Assembly: GCF_041146795.1 (NCBI RefSeq)
Contig: NC_135170.1
Span: 4,144,533-4,208,532, forward strand
DNA length: 64,000 nucleotides
Reading direction: 5' to 3'
Source: Maylandia zebra
Taxonomy: Eukaryota; Chordata; Actinopteri; Cichliformes; Cichlidae
Part shown: piece after piece, positions 30,480 to 42,005 of the stretch
Layout: every line of letters starts with the position of its first letter
Numbering within the stretch: position 1 is the stretch's first letter
Notes under the pieces: model-generated
What the model was told of the DNA's origin: nothing
Databases searched by the model: none
What the model saw: the letters and a program-made list of their open reading frames with translations, nothing else
Position numbers and translations under genes: made by a program

Positions 30480-32557
30480 TATAGAATAGAATAGAATAGA
30501 ATAGAATTCAACTTTATTGTCATTGCACATGCACAGGTACAGGGCAACGAAATGCAGTTTGCATCCATCCAGAAGTGCTTTAGTGATATAGATATATTAC
30601 AATATATATTAGCAATAATATAGATATGAGTATATTACAGAAATGGGTCTATTATGGTATGTTATAATGTACACAGTATGAGGTATGTTGTGAATATTCT
30701 ATAACTATAAGTATGTACAGGCTGTAGTGAGTACAAGCTATGTACAGGATATGAACAGGATATAAATATGAAAAACTATACAGAATATGAAATAAATAAC
30801 TTTACAGAATCTGAGATATACAGCTATACAGAAATGGGAACTATGCAAGTTGTAAACAGTTGTAGGGTTAAAAATTATCGTATGTACAGAATGATTATTT
30901 ACACAGAGCTATACAGTAGTGCAGTTAAGATAAGTGAGGGTGTAGATAGTTTCTACAGAGGCTATATAAAGTGCTAGTGGTTGTGAGTGGTGGTTCAGTC
31001 CATGTTATTATTGTGTGTTTGAGGGTACAGTTGTCCATTGTGGGTGTGTGTATGTTCAGTCCATGAGTTTAACGTGGGTCAGATGTCAGGAGGCAGAGTT
31101 CAGGAGTCTGACAGCTGTGGGGAAGAAGCTGTTCCGGTACCTGGTGGTCTTAGTCCGGAGGCTCCTGTGGCGCCTCCCAGAGGGCAGGAGGGTGAAGAGT
31201 CCATGTGATGGGTGACTGGGGTCTTTGATGATTTTCCCAGCCCTTTTCAGACACCGCTTCCTGTAGATGTCTTTTATGGCAGGAAGTGGTGCTCCGGCGA
31301 TGCGCTGGGCAGTTTTCACGACCCTCTGCAACGCCTTCCGGTCCGAGGCAGAGCAGTTCCCGTACCAGACTGTTATACAGTTGGTCAGGATGCTCTCGAT
31401 GGTGCAGCGATAGAAGTTCACCAGGATGTCTGAGGACAGGTGGTTCTTCCTCAGAGTCCTCAAGAAGAAGAGGCGCTGGTGAGCCTTCTTGACCAGCTTG
31501 GAGCAGTTGGTCGTCCAGGTGAGATCCTCGGAGATGTGGACTCCCAGGAACTTGAAGCTGCTCACACGCTCCACAGCCGTCCCCTTAATGTGGATGGGTG
31601 GATGTGGGTCAGCATTCCTCCTGTAGTCCACGATGAGCTCCTTGGTCTTCTCGGTGTTAAGCAGCAGGTTGTTTCTGTCGCACCACTCAGCCAGACGATC
31701 CACCTCCTCCCTGTAGGCGGCCTCATCGTTGTCACTGATGAGGCCAATCACCGTGGTGTCATCTGCAAACTTAATGATGGTGTTGGAACCATCAGCAGGT
31801 CTGCAGTCGTGGGTGAAGAGGGAGTAGAGGAAAGGGCTCATCACACAGCCTTGTGGTACACCGGTGTTCATTGTGATGGTAGATGAGCAGTGGTTATCCA
31901 GACGGACATGTTGGGGGCGGTTGGTCAGGAAGTCCAGTGACCATTTGCAGATGAGGGAACTGATGCCCAGGTCTGTCAGTTTCCTGATGAGTTGTGAGGG
32001 GTGGATTGTATTGAATGCTGAACTGAAGTCTATAAACAGCATTCTGGCGTAGGTGTTGTTGTTGTCCAGGTGTGAGAGGACAGAGTGCAGTGCGATGGAG
32101 ACTGCATCCTCTGTGCTCCTGTTCTGGCGGTATGCGAATTGGTGGGGGTCCAGGGTGGGGGGGAGACAGGATTTGAAGTGTGCTAGGACCAGCTGCTCTA
32201 AGCACTTAGTGATGATGGGGGTGAGTGCTACTGGGCGGTAATCATTGAGGCAAGATGGGTTGGAGTTTTTGGGTATCGGGACGATGGAGGTGGATTTGAA
32301 GCAGGCCGGTACCACAGCGTGGGCCAAGGACAGATTGAATATGTCTGTCAGCACTCCTGCAAGCTCCCCAGAACACGCTCTGAGAACACGCCCGGGGATG
32401 CCATCGGGACCTGCAGCCTTGTGGACACTGATCCTGCTCAGCACCGCTCCTACATCGGTGGGGGAGAGAGTCAGAGGTTGGTGGTCTGGCGTCACGTCTG
32501 CTTTGGTTGTGGTTGTGGGGTTCCCTCGCTCAAAACGAGCATAAAAGTTGTTGAGCT
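30480..32557 (-). mobile_element. LINE family A, inverted 5'-truncated copy
   Basis: On the - strand this is the mirror of the copy ending at 29120. It starts with an (AGAAT)n tail at 30480, followed by the 3' UTR and the reverse-transcriptase ORF (stop at 31086), and is truncated near 32557 in the [10 protein letters not shown] block. The reading frame is open over the whole reverse transcriptase ([38 protein letters not shown]), but the endonuclease is missing. Confidence 0.9.
31086..32557 (-). pseudogene. LINE A reverse transcriptase, open but lacking endonuclease
   Basis: About 490 codons are open from the truncation point. All RT core motifs are present, including the catalytic FADD. 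The frame extends upstream of 32557 only by chance into flanking DNA. It differs by only a few residues from the copy at 27566-28522 (for example DRNN versus DTNN). Without the endonuclease it cannot retrotranspose on its own. Confidence 0.85.
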
Positions 32558-34568
32558 CTATGCCTGCATCATTGGTGGGAGGGGCTAAACTAATAAGAAA
32601 CAAGACTAATTTCACTTTTACGGTTTCACGTCCTGAAATCAAACCAACTTAAGAACACTTTCTGTGCACATAAGTACAGTATATCATCTGTGAGTGGAAA
32701 TACTGATGTCTGTGGGGTTTTTTTACTTTCCACCGCTACACTGATGGTAGACGATGAGTTTGACTGCCAGCACTTCAACTTCATCAAATCTGTATAATTA
32801 ATGTGTGTTCCTCAAACATGAGGAGCTACAAGTCAGAGAGCTTTACTGTTTCACTGACCATCAGTACAAACTGAAGTTATAAACAGGATTTTATTTTTAA
32901 CCTATGGAAAAACACTGGAAGATCATTACATGTGACATGTTGTAGCTACATTGCACCGCCTAAACACGAAAGAAGCCAAGTCGTTCCAAAATGTTGCATC
33001 GTGTCATAATACATGATGTTCAGATGTTAACACACGATCCAATAGTACAACTCAACCAAACTTTAAACACTGCTAAAAATACAGCTTTACTGCAGTACTA
33101 TATGTACAGATGTGTTGATTCCATGCAACAACAACAACAAAAGAAAGAAAAAAAAAATACAGTGAATACAAAAAATATACAATTTAAGATTCAAAAAGTT
33201 ACCGTAGTATCAGATTTCTTTCAACTATAAATACTAAACTGCTGGGGGGGAGGGGGGGGGGGCACTTTTTCCTATAAGCAGCTAATCAATTACTTAAGAG
33301 AAGCAGTCAGTTTAATAAGCAGTTAAAAGCAGTTTTAGCTTTCACTTGGTGATCTGATTACTTTCTGGATGTTTTACTACTGGTCAGGTTCAATTGATGG
33401 GAGATCTGAATGCGCACCTCAATCAGTGGGACATTAAAACTGTTCAAAGTTAGAAACGCAAGTGACCAAATGTTCACTGTGACACTTTAGAAATTACAGA
33501 TACTGCAGATCACAGAAAAGAAAAGAAGACATTTGAGTTCTAGGAACCCCCAACTCCCGGTTTTTCCTGTCTGTGGGTGACTCCATGGACTTTTAATGAG
33601 CCTCTGAGGAGAAACATCTTCCAAGTTCTTCTCAGTACTTCAGTTGGGGCCTGCTGTGAAGAAGCCGGTAAAGAACAGTGGCTACTACAGCGCTGCATGC
33701 ATCTGCTTCAGTCTGCAACTAAAACAAAGACAAAGTACGTTAGGGTTGTCTGTCATTTTATGCTGGGAATAGTTCACTGGTGACACAGAGTCTAAGACAA
33801 GAGGTTAAATTCCTGGTACTCTCCCACTTTACTTAACTTCTAGGATGAGAGGTCAAATTGGCTTCATTTCAAAAACAACCGTGACCTGGACGCAGACATT
33901 ACAACACATTAGAGCACTTCGCTCTCACACTGCAGGCCTACTTGTTGTTCGTGGAGTATTTAAAAGTAGAATGGGAGGCAGAGCCTTCAGTTTTCAGGCC
34001 CCTGTGCAATCAGCGCCCAGTTTGGATTTGGGAGACAGGCACCCTCTCTACTTTTAAGATCACACTTAAAACTTGAGAAGAAGAACAAAAACAGGGCCCC
34101 AGCTGAAGAGCTAACTAGTGGTAGTAAAAACAACACCTTCGCTCAGAGCCACTGGCAGCACACGGAGTTTAAAGTAGGTTCATGAGACAATCCAGTGTCA
34201 TGGCAGCTTTGGAAAATGTGAATAAGGTCATAAACTGTGTTTAACAGATCTCCTCTATGATACGTATTACAGAAGCACGATGCAAGAGCAAAGAGTGGGA
34301 CTTTACTGAAGGAGGGGAACAAAGAAAATCATCTCAGCAAGCCACACAATTTGAGGGGAGCTGTCCAACAGCCAAAATTAGTCTGGCAGAAAAGACAGTT
34401 TTGAAGAGTATGCAGTGGCTGCGTAACCTTTATCCTGTGTGGAGCTCTTTGCAGCGGTTTAATCACACTTTTCAGATTTGAATGGTCTCTAAACTGGTTT
34501 TATGCTTTCCCCACACTGGTCACAGGACCATCTTAATCTGTGTGTGTTCTTCTAGCGTTGCTGGCTGG
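32558..34568. other. Intergenic DNA with a LINE-tail fragment
   Basis: No gene is recognised. A poly-G tract lies near 33244-33261. At about 33978-34075 the wording CCTTCAGTTTTCAGGCCCC, CCCAGTTTGGATT and CTACTTTTAAGATCACACTT matches the ORF end of a fish LINE family whose 3' tail recurs at 37590, 40900 and 62604. The rest is unassigned and includes the 3' flank of zinc-finger gene 2. Confidence 0.5.
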
Positions 34569-35218
34569 CTAAGAGTCTGTCCACAAAAGGTCACAGCAAA
34601 ATGTCTTACTCCCAGAGTGGGACAGCTGATGTCTCCTCAAGCTTGGCAGCCAGGTAAAAGCCAGCCCGCACTCGTCACAGACGTGTGGTTTAATTCCACT
34701 GTGGAGGAGTCGATGCCTTTCCAAGATGCTCATCTGATTGAAAGTCTTCCCACACTGCTCACACGTGTACGGTCTGAGCCCACTGTGGATGACTCGATGC
34801 CTTTTTAAGCTGCTGCTCCGACAAAAAGAAGTCCCACACTCGTCACAGCGATACAGTTTTACATCTGCGTGGATCCGTTTGTGTACTGTGAGGCGACTCT
34901 TGGTAGCAAAAGTCCTTTCACACTGATCGCAAGTGTGGGATTCATCTCCGCTGGTCGTTGGGCGAGCATCCTCGGCCTCCTGAGAGCATTCCCCGCCCGG
35001 GTCTGTTTGTCCCTATAGCGACAAAGACACAGCTGTCATGGAGCAAGCTTAATGAGTTAAACCATGTGCAGACGTGTTAGTGCCTCCATAGGATTTAAGT
35101 TCTACTGAAAATGTTTTATTCTTGTTGCGTGCTGTGCAAAGAGCGAGCCAAGTATGCTGTTTGTCTGTTACTTAATCACGTCTTTGTGTTGCTGTCTCAC
35201 CATTTGTAAATAAGCCAT
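34569..35218 (-). CDS. C2H2 zinc-finger protein, 4 fingers, truncated paralogue (copy 2)
   Basis: The large exon is 34569-35012 (acceptor CGCTATAG), starting GQTDPGGECSQEAEDARP, which aligns with PQCSQLAEDA of copy 1. Four complete fingers follow (CDQCERTF, CDECGTSF, CEQCGKTF, CDECGLAF). The fifth begins CCDL but ends after a few residues at TAG (34569-34571); skipping one T in that stretch would restore the expected C-x2-C spacing, so a one-base insertion probably truncated it. The proposed first exon at 35201-35218 has ATG plus five codons (MAYLQM), then GTGAGA, phase 0, matching copy 1. The predicted product is about 153 residues, a likely DNA-binding protein or a decaying duplicate. Confidence 0.7.
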
Positions 35219-36650
35219 TTTTTGCCTTCTTCAGTGGCTGAGCTGGACTAAGATGGCCGACAGCGTTCCTCTGCTCTTCCGTCGCACTCTTTTCACCTCC
35301 CAACACCTGTGGAAAAACTGATTTTAATTGGGCCAGTTTCACAGCCTAGTCCCAGAATAAAACGCACATTACCGACATTTTACAAAGATTTAGTCTGTTC
35401 TGGATTAAATCAAGATGACTGCAAGATGTAGGATTAAAAACCAGTAAGGACAGCGCCACTGAGCAGGGAAGTCACTCGGATCAGTGAGGAAATGCTACGT
35501 CCTGATGAAGAGGATCAGCTTTCTGGGACTCCCTTACCTTGATGATTGCGCGTGCCAGGAGGCAGCTTTAACATTTCTTTCCCCACATTCGTTGTCAGTG
35601 TGGACAACATACGATATCTAAGTGAACTGCACAGAAACCGAAAGAGTCCCGCCGCACAAATACTGGATTTGTTAACTGAACTAATGTTTTGATTAAAAGC
35701 TTCTCAGCATCTGGAATTCTACGATTCTACGATCTTCAGAAGAGCTGGACGTCATGTCCCTGACAAGCATCAAGATGCTGATGCTGAGGATGTAGGAGGC
35801 GAAGAACTGGATTAAATTTGACTTCCCGGTTGTGTGCAATCACTAAATTAAAAAGGCAGACACTTGCGTGTTGGCAAGGTCCGACTCAACTTCAGGATTT
35901 TGCACACAAGCAAGGAAAAACAGCAGATGAGTCACAGCAACTCCATATATTCAGACAAACAACATGTTTGCAACGTAGTGATGGTGACTCTCTGCAGTTA
36001 CAAAACATAGCTCACAGTCTGCTTTATTAATTCTGTCATTGCAGCTGCTGCTGTACTGGATACAGCTGAACTGTGTGGTTCCCATCACACTGACCTGTCT
36101 TTCTCATTTCTCACTCAGGAAATCCACAGATCCCCGAGTGTGAACTTCAACTGCTGTTACAGAGGTCTTATCTTCTTCACGACATCCCTCTGACTTCTTC
36201 TCTTATTATTTAGAAAGCATTCATTAACTTCAGGATCTGGCATTAACCATGATGGCAAACAAGGAGACTACCATGCAGTCATAGTAAAGCTGTGAGTTGA
36301 TTCTGTGGTCTTTTCTCCAAAGACACCTGAGCTACAAATATTCAAGAGGTAAACTAATCTAAACATGCAAAAGAACTCCAGCAAATGTAAACTGGGTGTT
36401 TACCTTAGAAGGAGCTCAGGCCCACCAACTCAGAGAAGCTCTGCTGTGAAGCAGCTTCGAATCCCAGAGAGATCTTTGGTGGATGAACTGCTGTGCTCAC
36501 TGATGATTATGGAGAACAGGTGTGCCAACAGGTTAGCACCGTGAAGGAGCCTCTTAAAGGAGCTACGTTAAAAACCTGGAGAAAACAGTCAGAACATGCA
36601 AGTACACAGAACTGAAACAGTAAACTAAAAACTCAGTCCCCTTGAGGCTA
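35219..36650. other. Upstream region of zinc-finger gene 2, duplicated DNA
   Basis: AAGATGGC at 35250-35257 and the following GACAGCGTTCCTC match the promoter-proximal block of copy 1. Similarity continues to about 35400 (CACATTA, TTTACA, TAG-CTG-TCT) and then matches 29400-30110. No coding exon is supported. Taken together this is the second arm of a segmental duplication. Confidence 0.55.
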
Positions 36651-37589
36651 ATATGTGGAAACAGGAAATAGTTGTCAGCACTGAAGCTCCAGCTATAAAT
36701 GATGTAAATCACTGGAGAAATACCAGCTTTCTGGGTTTTAATGTCAAAAGGTCATTAATGGCTCTATAAACCTGGATTGACCTGACTGATCTAGGCTCTA
36801 AGGATCTAGGCTCCCTCCTTCTTTACCAGACATTCAAATTACTTTGTAATCTCTTGAGTAGCATCTCCATGATGAGCAGACAGGCAATTAAAAGTCTTGA
36901 TATTGCTAATCTAAGACTGCCATACAAACGTTAACATAATAACCATTCCTCCCAGTAACCATTCCTCGCAGGTGCTCAGGGACCTTGTGGGTTAGAGTTC
37001 TGGTTTCAGCCAGATCATATACTGGAAACTCCAAAGTGCTGTGACATGAAATCCTTATTTGAGCAAATGTTTTCCATGAGGGTTATAAACATGCAGAATT
37101 CCTCACCAGTAGAACTCAAACTGGACCCAGACGGTTTCACTTTGAATGAATTATTATTGCTGCATCTGTGTCTATACATTGATGTGTTTGACTTTTGTGT
37201 TTTTAATGTACATTTTACAGATAATGTATGTTATTGACATGTCTTTGTTTAAAAGCCCAACTAGGAGACAACAGTGCAAACGACCTTTGAATCTAAATGC
37301 TTGAAATGGTTGCAGTAACATTCTGATCACTATAATAAAAGTAAAACATACATAAAAATAAAAGGAGACATACAACTGCAGTCCTTGTGTCTTTCTGACT
37401 AATTATTTAATCTGACTTGGTTTTCGTGTTGCTGCAGTACCAGCAGATAACCACCAGAGGGCGCGCTGACATTATGTGACCGACTGAATGTGCACGTGGC
37501 CATTTTTCATTTCTGTCTTTTAGATGGGTTTCTGACTGTTTTTTTAAAGTCCACTTGTTTTTGTTGATGATAGTCAAATTTCTCTCTGA
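36651..37589. other. Intergenic DNA, nothing recognised
   Basis: No exons or transposon ends are visible. Short frames such as 37046-37237 have no family features. Confidence 0.5.
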
Positions 37590-37662
37590 CCCTGCTTCTG
37601 CTGGAGGCTTCTTCCTGTTAAGGGGGATTTTTTCCTTCGCACTGTCGCCAAGTGCTTGCTTA
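37590..37662 (+). repeat. Fish LINE 3'-tail fragment
   Basis: CTGCTTCTGCTGGAGGCTTC followed by TTCCTGTTAAGGGGGATTTT matches the 3' UTR of the family seen more completely at 40900-41116 and inverted at 62604-62790. It is interrupted by the Tc1-like sequence at 37663. Confidence 0.65.
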
Positions 37663-38020
37663 AAGGAGCCTTACATCACCAAGCACAACCTAAAGCGTCA
37701 GCTGCAGTGGTGTAAAGCACACCCCTGGACTCTAGAGCAGTGAAGACCTGTTCTCTGGAATAACCAATCACACTTCTGAGTCTGGCAATCTGATGGATAA
37801 GTCTGGGTTTGGCGGTTGCCGTTTGGTGGAGGGGAATTACGGTGTGCAGTTGTTTTTCAGGACCTGGGCTCGGCCCCTTTGTTCCAGTGAGAGGAACTCT
37901 TAATGCTTCAGCATACCAAAACATTTTTGGACAATTTCATACCCCCAACTTAGTGGGAACAGTTTGGAGATGGTCCCTTCTTGTTCCAACATGACTACGA
38001 ACCAGTTCATATCAACAAAT
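37663..38020 (+). pseudogene. Tc1-like transposase relic
   Basis: Nucleotide and translated wording match Tc1/mariner transposases of fish: KHNLKRQLQWCKAHPWTLEQ, then an IWQSDG-RVWVWRLP-like stretch, GPGLGPFVPVRGTLNASAYQ and LVPT. Frameshifts split it into at least three frames, and only the middle of the catalytic domain remains, with no inverted ends. It is a decayed fragment. Confidence 0.75.
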
Positions 38021-38460
38021 GTATTTTGTTTGGGGCATGAAATCATCATCAGTGAATCGGGGCTATACAGACCTTACCTTGGCTTTATCGCTTTATTGAC
38101 TTTGACAACATGTCCACTCTTACCGGTTTCTTTTTTCTTACTCTCCTAACTTTAACTTGATAACATTTCAGGTTAAGTGTGTTTTGAATCTGCACGCTGA
38201 TATGTGTCATGAAATGAACTCCTCCCCTTCATTCAGCCAGAGCAAGTCTTATTTATCAATGATAAGCAGCGCCTCTGTGCTGTGCCATACTGCAAATGTT
38301 CGCGCCGGTCTGATAGCAAGTAAATACAGGGCCAGTACTGCCGATAGTACTGATACTTCAGAAAACATTTTAATGTCCAGTAAACCACTGTTGTCTTTAC
38401 TTTCCGCAATAATTTGTTAATACAACGAAAACACAAATGAATCTGTATGCTTTTAAGATA

Positions 38461-38490
38461 AAAAACAAACAAACAAACAAACAAACAAAC
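38461..38490. repeat. (AAAC)n microsatellite
   Basis: About seven consecutive ACAA/AAAC units lie upstream of the naa60 promoter. Confidence 0.9.
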
Positions 38491-38613
38491 TGAATTTAAT
38501 TCATTTTTTTTCTCATCCCATTTCTTTATGGAGGAGTCACTCCTGTAGAACACACTTCTGTCCAGCAGGTGGCGACAAATCGCCAACGGACTGAACAGAA
38601 CAAGGAAACGCCT

Positions 38614-38856
38614 TAGAAGTGACGTCACTCGTGTAGCAGCCACAAACAGGAAGAAAACATCCAGCTGTTATCAAAGCACGGAGAGCTCTGGTTAGCGTAG
38701 CAACCCTTGTAGCAGTGGCTCCGTAATGAAACGGCTTTGAGAGTCGGGAATAAACCAGTGCTTTATCATGCTGTGTCCGCAGTGGTGACTGTATCGAGTG
38801 ACACTCAAGGAATTTAATTGTGTTCGGCTTTCCTCCGGTCCGAGTGTAGAAACAAG
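38614..38856 (+). promoter_or_regulatory. naa60: naa60 promoter and noncoding first exon
   Basis: A perfect cAMP-response-type palindrome TGACGTCA sits at 38620-38627. A noncoding first exon ends at 38856 with AACAAG|GTACGT. The transcription start is not fixed, but lies between the CRE and the donor site. The CpG-containing, TATA-less surroundings suit a broadly expressed gene. Confidence 0.6.
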
Positions 38857-39409
38857 GTACGTTAGCTTAGCATCAGAGCGCTAGCTAGCGGCAGCTAACA
38901 CTAGCCTGTGTGCTGTACGCTGAAATGTGGTTAAACCTGCGGACACAAGAGTGACACTGTTGATACCAGTGGCAGCATGCTCCGTTTCTGCCGGGATGTT
39001 ACGTAAATAAAGAAATAACATCACTGTTTTCGTATTTACAAGAACTTGAGAGGTTTGTGTACACGACTGCTAATGGTCACTTCACTTTTTATGGGCAACC
39101 TTATTTGATGCCTATTACATATTTGCGTTTAATTTTCTGGGGTTTTTTACGTCATAATTGCGTTTCATTCTGCTGGTCCGTTTAAATGTGTGTCATTCTA
39201 ACCTTTATAAATGTCAGTAATGCGTGTTAATTGTGCGAGGGCTTACCTGACTTCTCTTTGTTATCTAGAACTGCACAATAGCAGAGGTCTGCATGCCTCA
39301 GTGTTAGTCAGTACCTTGTACTTAATTGTAAAGGGTGTTGTTGTTTTTTAGTCTGCTTTTGCAGTCTCACCATCTCTCCTGTGCACATTGTTGGAACCTG
39401 CAGGTGTGA

Positions 39410-41904
39410 ATGAGTGACGTGGTGCCTCCCACAGCCCTCAGTGAAGTCCAGCTCCGCTTCCTTTGCCACGATGACATAGAGAACGTTAAGCTGCTCTGTG
39501 GTGATTGGTTCCCAATCGAGTAAGTTATCATACTGAGAGTGTCATTGGCCGAGATTTGTGTGTATAGGAACTGTCTTTGTTTCATTGTTATTGACTGGCA
39601 TAAATGGACTGAATGCCCAGTGAGCTAACAAGTAGCGGCCCATAAGTTAAGCAGACCTTCTGGAGTCTGAGTAATAGTCTGATATGAGACTATATGACGT
39701 TTGGTTCCAGGTACCCAGACTCATGGTATCAGGACATCACCTCCAACAAGAAGTTCTTCTCCCTCGCTGCCACCTACAGAGGAGGCATCGTGGGAATGAT
39801 TGTGGCCGAGATCAAAGGTCGGACCAAAGTACACAAAGAGGTAAGAGGTTCAGTTTGGATGTGCCATCTCTCGCTCAGAAAGTGTAACATGTTGTCAGTC
39901 CAGTCAAAGGTGCAGTATAATATTTTTAATGTTTTGCAGCAGCAGCTAGAAAGAGACACGTTCTTAATGTGGATTTCCTCCAAAATATGACATTGTGTTC
40001 TCTGGACATAGTGTCACTGAGTGTGTGAATGTCTGCTGCTGCTTAGAGATGTCATAAGTAGATCACTGACATAGTCGACTGTTTTCAGTGCACTGCTTTG
40101 GCAAAAAGGATACCTTTGGTAAAGATGGGTTCATTAGCCCGAAATATAGGAGAAGAGGGTAATGAGAAAGAAACTGATGAAAGAAGAGCTGTAACTTGTG
40201 GTCTTTTTTTGATTTTGTGTAAACGAAGTGCAATGGATTTGATTTTGCTTTGATCGGGATCAATGTTATCTCGTTTGAATGAGTTTAGACTATAAGCTCC
40301 AAACTTGAATGTGCAGTATGCAAATTTCTGGCATGTTTTCAATGTGATATTTCCAACATCTGAGAAATCGGTACGATTAACTTAAGATAACAAAGCTTGA
40401 AGAAGTGTCGTTTTTATTCTGTCACCCACTGTGGACGTTGAAATAATCAACTTGTGTATATGTCTGTTTCTTTCTATGTATGCGTGTTAGGATGGAGACA
40501 TCCTGGCCTCCAGTTTCCCCGTGGACACACAGGTAGCCTACATCCTCAGCCTGGGAGTGGTCAAAGAGTTCAGGAAACATGGCATAGGTAAACAGACACA
40601 CTGTTTGCAGTTGTGGCTAAAACCAAAGGCTTTATGTACAAGACAAACACAGCCTCTAGGTCTGAAATGTGAAGCCAGGGCACGAGTGCCTTAAACCTGA
40701 TGGTCAGAAAATGCAATGAATAATTTCCCTTTAAACTAATCTGGGGTTATACAACCTCCATGCCATTTAGGCTGAGGAAGTCCAGTTTATACAATTTTAT
40801 TTGTGTTTTGTTACATTTTAACATTTTTTGGCTTACTAGCTTTTTTTACGTGTACTAGAACAGTCCTCTTTTTCTTTTTTTTCTTCTTTATCTTCTTTCA
40901 CCACCACTAGCCACAGCAGATGGCTCCGCCCCTTCCTGAAGCTTCTGCTGGAGGTCTCTTCCTGTTAAAAGGGAGTTTTTCCTTCCCACAGTCATAGATG
41001 GTGCTTATGGGGGATTATCAGATTGTTGGATTTGGGTCTTTTCCTTACAATATAAAGCCACCTCAGGTGACTGTTATGAGTTGGCACTATATAAATTACA
41101 TTTAATTGAATTGAAAAGTACGTAAAGAAAACACATCCAGTAACATCTCGAAGTCACAACACCAAGATGAGGCAAAAACTGTTCAGAACTAATTTAACAC
41201 CCTTTATTCAGTTAGCAAGAATCTGAACGAATCGCGGGTTAGACACTGTCTCATCAAAGACATTAATGATTTGATCTGTTGAGTCACATGTTGGAACTAC
41301 GCTCAAAACTCATCTGCTGTGAGACTTGATGTAAATTTGATGTTGCAGTACATTAATATTGATTGAAACGATTCAGGCTCACTGCTGCTGGACAGTTTGA
41401 AGGAGCACATATCGACGACAGCCCAGGACCACTGTAAGGCAATCTACCTACACGTTCTCACCACGAACAACACTGCCATCAACTTCTACGAGAACAGGGA
41501 CTTCAGGCAGCACCACTACCTACCCTACTACTACTCCATCCGAGGCGTCCTCAAAGATGGATTCACATATGTGCTCTACATCAACGGGGGTCATCCACCC
41601 TGGACAATATTATATCCTTTTTTGGAAGCAGGAAAATACTTCACTTACTCACTGTTATTTCATTTCCTCTGGGCCATACTTGTCCTGATGTTGCAGGAGA
41701 AAAAGTAAATGTTGCATTGTTTCTTTTTCCTTGACTTCCTGTCCCACTGATTATATCCAGCACATCGGTTCAACCCTGGCCAGCCTGAGCCCCTGCTCCA
41801 TCCCTCAGAGGCTGTACCGACAGGCCCAGTCCCTGCTGCGCTCGCTGCTCCCCTGGTCCAATATCGCCTCCAAGACCGGCATCCAGTACAGCAGAACAAT
41901 GTGA
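39410..41904 (+). CDS. naa60: N-alpha-acetyltransferase 60 (NatF catalytic subunit), 242 aa
   Basis: This is a GNAT-fold enzyme that transfers acetyl from acetyl-CoA to protein N-termini; vertebrate NAA60 acts on the cytosolic side of Golgi membranes and modifies transmembrane proteins. Coding exons are 39410-39519 (MSDVVPPTALSEVQLRFLCH), 39711-39840 (ending TKVHKE), 40491-40587 (with FRKHGIG, the acetyl-CoA loop RxxGxG), 41377-41611 (LHVLTTNNTAINFYENRDF, INGGHPPWTI) and 41748-41904 (IQHIGSTLASL to the end, YSRTM). The exon lengths sum to exactly 243 codons including stop, equal to the human protein. Introns are GT-AG except the last coding one, which is AT-AC (U12 type). The C-terminal exon holds the helices known to anchor NAA60 to membrane. 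One more intron lies in the 3' UTR just after the stop. Confidence 0.97.
40900..41116 (+). repeat. Fish LINE/SINE 3' end in a naa60 intron
   Basis: CAGCAGATGGCTCCGCCCCT, GTTAAAAGGGAGTTTTTCCT, ACAATATAAAGCCACCTCAG and a final TTTAATTGAATTGAA tail mark the 3' end of a common fish retroelement. The (AATTG)-type tail is complete. It lies in the sense orientation between exons 4 and 5. Confidence 0.7.
41612..41747 (+). other. naa60: U12-type AT-AC intron of naa60, 136 nt
   Basis: The intron begins ATATCCTTT, an exact U12 5' splice-site consensus, and ends CCCAC. A branch-site match TTCCTTGAC lies at 41727-41735, placing the branch A about 13 nt before the 3' end. Removing it joins ATT to TGAT to give WTIFDYIQH, the conserved family sequence, whereas no GT-AG choice restores the frame. 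The minor spliceosome should therefore be needed for full-length naa60. Confidence 0.88.
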
Positions 41905-42005
41905 CACAGCATGGTGAGTGGGGCTTATGGTGACACATGTCACCCACATTATTAAATATTAAATTAATTCATCTGACTGGTTTTGTTTTCCTTTCTGTTT
42001 TTCAG

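Noticed and set aside
31440-31886. 148-codon + strand frame, with a mirrored twin at 27722-28168
   Set aside because: It is an antisense shadow of LINE A reverse transcriptase; it recurs only because the LINE recurs.
34482-34808. 108-codon + strand frame
   Set aside because: It is the antisense shadow of the C2H2 zinc-finger exon on the - strand.
41377-41708. Continuous naa60 exon 5 frame as the true C-terminus
   Set aside because: The family-conserved ending lies in the next exon and is restored exactly by a U12 AT-AC intron; the read-through frame is reported only as a possible retained form.
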